DNA of 64,000 nucleotides from Dyella halodurans. Lineage in GTDB: Bacteria; Pseudomonadota; Gammaproteobacteria; Xanthomonadales; Rhodanobacteraceae. Both the position numbers and the translations under genes were made by a program. Positions 39,001-48,000 of this stretch are shown here, piece after piece (the stretch's first letter is position 1; the number at the start of each line of letters is the position of its first letter). Location of the stretch: positions 186,001 to 250,000 of the forward strand of contig NZ_JAPDPF010000004.1 in NCBI RefSeq assembly GCF_026283925.1. Direction: 5' to 3'. The notes beneath the pieces were generated by a model, which was given only the letters and a program-made list of their open reading frames with translations, was not told where the DNA came from and did not search any database.

Positions 39001-42000
39001 GATGGTGGTGTCGACGGTGTAGTACGACTGCACCAACTCGTTACGGCCGTCGTACACCATCTTCTGACTCATGGCGTCGCCAGCGCTATAGGTGATGGTG
39101 TTGGGCCCTTCGACGTCCTGGTAGGTCGCCGCATTGACAGAGTTGCGGATGACCACGTTGCCGGCGGCGTCGTACTGGTTGGCGAATGACGGGTCTTCGT
39201 AGGTGCCACCCGTGACCACGATCTGACCGTTCTGCAACGCACCGTTGTTTACGACGGTGCGGTTGTCGGCATCGTAGGTAAACCAGAAGCTCTGGACATC
39301 GGGTGTCGTCGTTTGGGTTGCCTGCAGCGTCTGGACACTCAACGTCTGAAGGCTTGCCGACGATCCGGTTGCCTTGCCCTGATAGCCGATCGTGAACGTG
39401 AGGCTATTGGACAGGCCACTCGCGTCCGTGGCCTTCATCGTGATCGTCCACGTTAAATAGCTATCGCGCAGGATGTTGGGGTTACCCGAGAACTGCTGGG
39501 TGGAGGCATTAAATACGAGCCACGACGGCAATGCGTTGCCATTGGAAAGCGTCGCCGTGTAGGTCAGGGTTTGTCCCTGCGGATCGCTAAACTGACCCGC
39601 CGCATTGATGCCTACGTTTGCCGGATAGTTGTACTCGTAATCGGCCCCGGCGATGGTACCGACGTACTGCGGCGGTTGCGGCACCGAGGCCACAGTGAGG
39701 GTGAACGATTCGCCCACCGAGGCACCATGCGTGTCAGTGGCCCACATCGCCAGCGTATAGGTACCCCCGGAGGGTGGCGTGCCGCTGAATGTGTGCGTAC
39801 TTGCATTGAAGCTTAACCACGACGGCAGGCCGACCCAGGTGGAACCGCTCAACATGCCAGCGCTATAAGTAAGGGCATCGCCGTTAGCATCAGTGGCCGC
39901 AGGTGGCGTGTAGCTGAAATAGGAGTTCTGGGTGGCTGCTAGATTGACGGCACTGCCAGTAAAGACAGGCGGTGCATTCAGCACATTGACGGTAAGCGTG
40001 GTGCTGGTCGAGTTGCCGGAAATCTTGTCGGTCGCCGTGACGGTGATGTAGTAGGTCCCGACGGGAACAAGCGCGTTGTAGACATTGTCGAAGAATCCGC
40101 CGCTGAATGTCATCCAGCTCGGCAAATTGCTCGCGGTGTAGGTCAGCGCGTTGCCGGCCGGGTCGTAGAACACATTGGATGGCATTACATACTGAAAATT
40201 GGCCCCACCCGTAAAGGTCTGCGCCGGCATGGGGTTCGCGACAACAATGGGCGCGTACGTGTTGGTCATCGTGAACGTGCCGGCGGCGGTGCCACCCTGC
40301 CCGTTGGTCGCGATGATTTCGATCTGGTAGCTGCTGTCGGTCTCGTAGACCGGCGTCGAGAACGAGGAAGTCTCATACGTGATCGACTGTGGCACACCGG
40401 TGATCGCACCCGTGGTGGCGTTGACGGTCAGACCCACCTCGCTGATCGGTACCCAAATCGCCGCCACGTTCGTGTCGGTGGGTTCACCCGCCTTGTTGAT
40501 CGTCAAGGTGTGCGCAGGGATAAGCACCATGCCGGTGTAGGTGAGCGCACCACCGTCCGACTCGGTGAAGGCATTGGACGGAAGCGGGATATTCACCGAC
40601 GCGCCACCGATGACGCCGGTGTGGTTGGCAAGGTTACCGTTGTACACCGGCGCCGGCTGCACGTACTGCGCCACTGTCACCGTGAAATAGGCCTCCGCCG
40701 ATTGACCTTGCGGATTCTGGGCCAGGATATAGAGCTTGAAGGTCTGGCCGACGGCGCTCTGCGGCGGCGTGCCCCCGAAGCTGAGGCTCGATGGATAAAA
40801 CGTCATCCAGCTTGGCAACGGCGAATCATTTTCGACGGTGGGCTCGCCCGGAATCGACTGGAAAGCGTAGGTGCCCGACGTGTAGGTCAGCGAATCGCCA
40901 TCGGTTTCGCTGAAGGACGTGCTGGGGAAGCTGAAGGCAAAGGAGCGCGTGCCGTATACCGTCTGATTGCTGATCGAGCCGTTGACGACCGGTGGCGTTG
41001 CCGCCACGGTGAGCGTGAACGTCTCCGTCGACGCGCCACCATTGGCGGCAGTGGCCTTGACCGCCAGTGTGTAGGTACCGACGCTGCCCGGCGCCGGTGT
41101 GCCCGTGAACGTGAGCGTGCTGGCATTGAAGCTCAGCCAGGACGGCAATGCGGCGCCGCTGGACTGCGTGGCAGCGTAGGTCAGCGTTGAGCCATTGGCG
41201 TCCGTCGCCCCTGGCACCGTGAAGCTCATCGCGCCGCCGACGCCACCAATCTGGGCGCTCGCCCCACTGGTGAACACCGGCGCGGCGACGGGCACGGTCA
41301 CGACCACGCTCGCACTGACGCTCTGACCGTTCACGTCCGTCGCGGTGACGGTCACCGTCCAGCTGCCCGCCGCGGTCGGCGTACCGCTAAAGACACCGCT
41401 GCTGTTGAACGACAGCCAGCTAGGCAAGCCGGTAGCGGTGAAGGTCAGGCCAAAGCCGACATTGTCGGTGAACGCACTGGCGATACTCGCATTCCAGGCC
41501 TGGCCCGCCGTCGCCGTCTGGGTACCTACGCCACCCGTGGTCGGCGCAGCGCCGCTACCGGAGATGGGTGCGGCATTGCTGCCATACGCGCTTTGGACAA
41601 AGACAGCGCGGCGATTGCCGGCGGCGTCGTAGTTGAAATCCTCCAGCGTGTTCTCGGTGGAGGTGTCCGGGTTCTCGGTGATGACGGTGCTGATGCGATT
41701 GTGGCTGTCGTACTTGGTGATGGTCTCGGTGTGCACCGTCGCGCCGGCGCCATCCGTGGTGTAGGTGGCATCCACCGACTGGTTGCCATTGGCGTCGTAC
41801 TGGTAGTTGTCCCACAGCGCGGTGGTGCCGCCGGTCTTCTGCAGCTCCTGTTGGACCTGGCCGTCGGCGTAGTACGTGAAGTCGATCTCGCTGCCGCTGC
41901 CCGTCAGGGTGCCCGGGAGATAGCCTGGATTGCTCTGTCCAGCCGGCGTCCAAGTGCTGGTTTCGCTGGTAAGCAGCCCAGAGCTGGGGTCATAGTTGTA

Positions 42001-45000
42001 CGTGGTCTTGGCGCCACTGAGATCGTAATGCCACTGCACGCGACCAAAATAGTCATAGAGCCAGGTCTGCGCATCGCCATTGGCGGTGGTGTCGCTGATC
42101 TTGTTGCCGTTGACATCGTACGCGTACGTTTCCTGCCAACTGTTCTGATGCTGAATCGGCGTCTGGCTGGTCAGTACACGATGCTGACTGTCATAGCTGT
42201 AGTAGCTGGTGTTGCTCAGCGCATCGGTGACCTGGATGCGGTCGCCGCCGGTGTCCAGCACGTAAGTCTGCTGGGCTTGCTGCGTGCGCGCCGTACCGGC
42301 GCTGTTGAGCAGGAAATCGCCCTGCTGCACGACCCTGTTGAGCGCGTCGTAATTGGTGTAGGTGATATGCGCCACCGAACCGGAGGCGGTATTGGCGGGC
42401 GGCGTTTGCTGGGCGACGGCGCGACCCAGCGCGTCGTAAGCGGTGTAGGTTACGTTACCAATACCATCCTGCGCTGCCGTGAGGTTGCCGGCACCGTCGT
42501 ACGTGTTCCAGCTGGAATTGGCGTTTTCGTCGGTGGTTCCCATCAGCTGACCGCTAACGTTGTAGTACCACTCCTTGGACGGCGTCGTCCATGTACGCAC
42601 GCCGGTGGCAGATACGACTAGAACGTTGGGCTCGATCTGCTGGACCACCTGATTGAGGTTGTCATAGTGGTACTGCGTTGTGTTGCCCGCGGCATCCGTA
42701 TAGGACAGCACATTGCCCCAGCGGTCATAGCTGCGGGTCGTCTGCAGACTGCCATTGACGCCGCTGCTGGCACTGTCACTGGGCGTACGCTGCTGGACAA
42801 CATTGCCGGCCAGATCGTCCCAGTTGTGGGTCCAAGTGGTGCTGCTACCTCCGGTAATCGTCGTGAAGTCGGTTTGCTGATGACCGGCCAGGTCGTAACC
42901 ATACGAATGGATGGCACCGGTCTTCGCGTCCGGGGCACTGATGAGATTGCCGGCATTGTTGTAGCCGTAGATGGCCTCGTAACCGTTGTTGTCGCCCTTG
43001 GCGACCACTTCACCAAACGCGTCGTACTTGACCTGGCTGTAGCTGTCGTAGCCGGTCTGCCCAGTGCGCTGAGTGAAGGTGCTTAGCTGCTGATTGTTGG
43101 CGTCGTAGGTATAGGTGGTGGTGACGGTTGCGCCGCTGTTGCCAGCCAGCAGGTAATAGCTCTGGCTGGTTACATTGCCATTGTTGTCGTACGCCGTGGA
43201 CGACCAATTGCCGAGCGCATCCGACTGACCCACCTGTCGATTGAGGGCGTCGTAGAAGAAGCTCGTCGTGGCCGACTGCCCCCCGGCAGATACGGTGGTC
43301 GTAAGCAAATTGCCCAGAGCGTCATAGACGTTGGTCGTGACGGGAATAACCGATGTGTACAGGCTGCTGCTGCTCAGGTCGAGCGAGGGGGTCTGCTGCA
43401 ACAATGTCTGCCAATTGCTCACCAGTGCCTGACGAGCCGGGGCCTTGATACTAGTCACGCGACCCACGGCGTCATAGGTCGTCGAGGTCGTCATGCCATT
43501 GACGGTCACGCTGGTGACGCGGTTCTCGCCATCATAGGTCGTGGTGGTCAGCGAGCTGCCGCTGGCTATACCAGCCGCACCATTGACGTAGCTGTACTCA
43601 CCCGTATCCGTCTGACTGTTCTTGCGGCCAATCAGGTCGTAGCCGTAAGTGGTCGAACGGTCGTAACCCGTCGTCACCGTGCCCGCGGGTGGCAGGCCTG
43701 GAGGCGTGGTGACGCTGACCGCACTGGTGCTGACGGCCGTGGCGTACTGGGTTACCGTCACTACGTCGCCAAAAGCATTGTAACTGGACGTGGTGACGTA
43801 GCCCTGCGGGCTGGTGTAGGCCCCCGTGGGCGACACCGTCATGACAGCCCGATTCAGCGCGTCGTAGTAGGTATACGTCGTTGCCCAGATCGCCGGCGTG
43901 GCGTTGCCGTCACCGGTGGCGTTAGCCGGTTGGATCAAGGTCGATGCACTGGTGACGTTACCGTAGGCATCGTAGGTGTAGGTGGTGGTCGGCGATGCCG
44001 CCGCCATGGCCGTTCCCGCCAGGGGGCCCATGGCCAAGACATAGGCGATGGCCGGCTGTTGTACTTGCGTCTTCTGGTTGCGCTGATCGTAGGTGGTGGT
44101 GATGGTGCGGTCGCTGCCCGAGCTGACCAGGCCGGCTTGCACCTGCGCCACGCTCAGCGGCTGTCCTGCACTCCAGCCACTGATGGCCGTCGTATTCAGT
44201 GCCGTGGCATAGCGGGTCGTGCTGACCTGGTTGCCGTAGGCATCGTACGCGTTGGCCGTCACATAGCCGTCGGCATCCACGCTGTAGGCCAACTCGCCAT
44301 CGGTGTTGTACGCCTTGTACTGGTAGTGACCATCGGCGTCTTGATCCACTACCGCCTGGCCCAGCGCGTTGTAGACCACGTGGGTGCTGACGCTGCCCGG
44401 ATACGTCGTGCTGATCTGGTGACCTGCGGCGTCGTAGGCGTAGCTGGTGGTGCTGAGAACCGTGATGCTGCTGGAGCTCGCTCCGGTGCCCTTGCTGATC
44501 GCGGTGACGTTACCCACGCCGTCATAGGCGTAGGCCGTGTACAGATATTGATTGGCGGCGGTCTGCAGCGTGGTGCCGTTGTAGCTGCCCACCGTCACCG
44601 GCGGGCTCTGTTCCAGCGTCTTGCGGCCCGCCTTATCGTAGGTGTCGTAGGTCCAGTTGCCGTCGCGATCGGCTCGGGCCGTCAGCAGGCCGGTGGCGTC
44701 GTACTGGAAATTGGCGTTGGTACCCAGCGCGTCGCCGGTCGCGGTGATGCGACCCGCGGCATCATAGGTCGTGCTGCTGATACGCGCGTTCGTGGTGCCG
44801 CTGTTGGTGGCACTGATCGCGCTGGCCAGGGTGGTCACGGTCTGCGTGCCCGGCAGCGTGATCGGGTTGGCGTAGGCGATCGTCTTCAGCACACGCCCAT
44901 CGGCGTCGTACTGCGTCTCCGTGACGTGATTGGTCGCGTCAATGGTGTAGCGCAGGCGACCCGCGTTGTCGTAGACGCTGTACGTGGTGTGATTCGGTGC

Positions 45001-48000
45001 ACTGGCCAAGGACTGCGCCACGCTACTGGTCGACAGCTGCGCGCTCAGCGACGAGCTGCTCGACAACGGCAAGCTGCTGCCATAGGCGATCGTGGCGATG
45101 ACCCGGCCCGCCGCGTCGTAACGCTGCTCGCTGACCAGGCCCACCAGCTGGCCGTTGACGGTGTTCTGCTGCACCGTGAAGCGCTCGTGGCTGTCGGCGT
45201 CGTACAGGTGCAACGTCGCTTCGGCCGTGGCGTCGGTATTGCCCGCCCCGCTAACCAGCGAGGCCACCGAGGATAGTGACGTGCTCTGCGATTGCTGGAG
45301 GACCGTCGCCTCGCCCGCCGATACCGTCACCGCTGTCTTATAGGCCAGTACCTCACTCACCCGATCGGCGCTGTCGTAGCGTGTCTCGGTGACATAGCCC
45401 ATCGGATCAATGCTGTAACGCACCTGTCCTTCGGCGTTGTAGCTGGTGTAAGTCACCTGGTCCGCGCTGGTGGCGGTCAGGTCCGCCGTCACCGCGGCCA
45501 GCGTGGGTGCGCTACCCAGCGCGGTGAGCTGCGCGCTGGTCAGTGCCGTGGCATAGGCGTGCACCGAGGTCACCCGGCCGTCGACATCGTAGGTGCGCTG
45601 TGTCACCGCACCGGCCGGGTTAATGCTGATGACCGCTTCGTTCGCTTCGTTGTAGATGGTGCGGGTGACGTTGCCGTTGGCGTTGGTGACGCTGAGAAGA
45701 TTGTTGCTGGCGTCGTAGGCGTAGGTCGTGGTCAGGTGCAGACCCGATGGGTCGACGATTTGCTGACTCAGGCGCTCGAGGTTGTCGTAGACGTATTGCG
45801 TGGTGCGCGCCGCGCTGGTGCCTGCACCGACCGTGACGGTCAGCGTCTTGCTGGCGCCGTCATAGGTGCGGGTCGTGGTCAGGTTGAGCTTGCCCGTGCC
45901 CGCATCTTGGACCTGGGTCAGCACGTTGCCGTCGGCATCGTAGCTGTAGGTCGTGACCGAGCCCGTGGGGTCCGTGACGCTCAGCTCGCGACCCGCACCG
46001 TCATAGGCATACGTGGTCACCAGGTTGAGGCCACCCGGGTCCAGGCTGGTCGGATCGACGGTGCGGGTGAGCACCCGGCCGCTCGCATCGTAACTGTAGG
46101 TGACGACATGACCGGTGGCGTCGGTGGTCTGGATCAGATGACCATCGGTGTCGTACTGGTCCTTGCTGATATTGCCCAGCGCATCCTGCGTCTGCGTCAG
46201 GCGACCGTCGGCATCGTAGGTATAGGCGGTGATGTCGTTGGCGCCATCCGTGATGGAGACGACATCCCCAAAGGCATCCCTCACCGTGGTCATCGTCACG
46301 CCGTCGGACGTGGTGACGATGGTCTTGTGGTTGAGCAGGTCGTACTGGTAGCTGGTGACGTTGTTCAGCGCATCGGTCTGGCTGACCACACGATCGAAGG
46401 CGTCATAAGTCGTTTGCGTGGTGCGCGTCTGGCCTTGCACGGTCTGGCTGCTACTTACCTGGCGACCGAGGTTGTCGTAGCCGTAGGTGACGGTATGGCC
46501 GTCGCCATCGGTGGTGCTGGTGACTCGACCGAAGGCGTCGTAGGTGTTCGAGGTGCTGCGTGCGACGCTCGAACCAACCGCATCGGTCTCGCCCGTGCGC
46601 TCGCCACGCAGGTCATAGCTGGACTGCGTGATCGTACTGTTGGCGGCGCTCAAGGCCTGGCCGGCCTGGCTCAGCTGCTGCTGGGCCTGCGTCACGTCGC
46701 CGAAGGCATCGTACTGATAGGCGGTTTGATAGCCCAGTCCATCGATCGTGCCGGCGACCTGACCATCCAGTGTGTAGCTGTAGGTCGTCGCGATATCCAG
46801 GGCGGGGTTCGCCAGCGCCGTGGCAGCCGTGGCCAGTTGTGCAGCAGTGGCCGTCAGCACATTGAGCGTGATGCCACTACTGCTGCCGCTGGTGGTGAGC
46901 GTCAGCACGCCGGCAAAGCGGCGACTCGTGGTGACCTGACCAAAGGCATTGTAGGTATAGGCGGTGACTGCACCAAGGGCGTTGAGCGTGCCGCCACTGG
47001 GCTGCCCCTGCACGGTGTACGCGACGCGTCCATCGGCGTCGTAGTAGCTGTAGGTGGTATTGCCCAGCGGATCGGTCGCACTCACGCGCTGGCCGAGCAC
47101 GTTGTAGCCGTAATGCGTAGTGGCGTTGGCGCCGTCAATCGTGGTGAGCGTATCGCCAAACGCATCGTACGTGGCGCTGGTTGTACGCGCTGCGCCCTGT
47201 CCGTTGGTGGGCGTGATCGTGGTGGAGAGCAGCTGACCGACCGTGTTGTAGTTGTAAACCGTCACGGTGCCGTCGGGCGCCGTGCTCTGATGCAGGCGAC
47301 CATCGGCATCATAGACATCGCTGCTGACCTGACTACTCGGTGTCGTGCCAAGCAGGGCGACCAGGGCGGCCGTGGTCTCGCCACCGGTCAAGGCGCTCAA
47401 CTGCTGGGATGTCAGTACCGCGGCATAGCGCGTACTGGTGGTGGTGTGCGTCGTTTCGTCGTAGGCCGTGGTGGTCAAGTACCCATCGGCATCGACCTGG
47501 GCGACCACGCGCCCCGCGTCGTCGTAGTAAGTGCGTGTGGTCTGGTCGCTGGCTTGGGTGCTCAGGTCGGCCTGTACCGCAGCCAGCGTGGGCGCACTCC
47601 CCAGCGCAGTGATTTGCGCTCCGGTCAGGGCGGTCGCATAAGCAACGGTCTTGATGACCCGCCCCGCTGTGTCGTAGCTCGTTACCGTGGTGTAGCCGGC
47701 CGCATCTATGCTCGCCACGAGCTGGCTATCAGCGTCATAGATCGCGTGACTCGTGCGGTCATTGGCGCTAGTGGTGAGAACGGCCTGCAATGCGCCCCAT
47801 GTCGGAGCACTCCCCAGCGTACTTAGCTGCGTGCCGCTCAACGCCGTCGCGTAGGCCGTGGTGCTGACCGCATTACCGTCACCGTCATACGCCGTGGTGC
47901 TGACATCGCCCAGCGCATCGATCGCCGCGATCACGCGTCCGGCTGCGTCATAAAGCGTGTGTGTGGTGCGGTCGTTGGCCGTGGCGGTGGGGATCGGCAA

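Noticed and set aside
45292-47826. Long plus-strand open frame of 844 codons inside the giant RHS gene, with similar ones at 48487-50100, 43930-45276, 40510-41190 and 38023-39189
   Set aside because: They are antisense to a repetitive, GC-rich gene. The products are Val/Gly/Ile/Arg-rich with no domain, and their length follows from the codon bias of the real gene.
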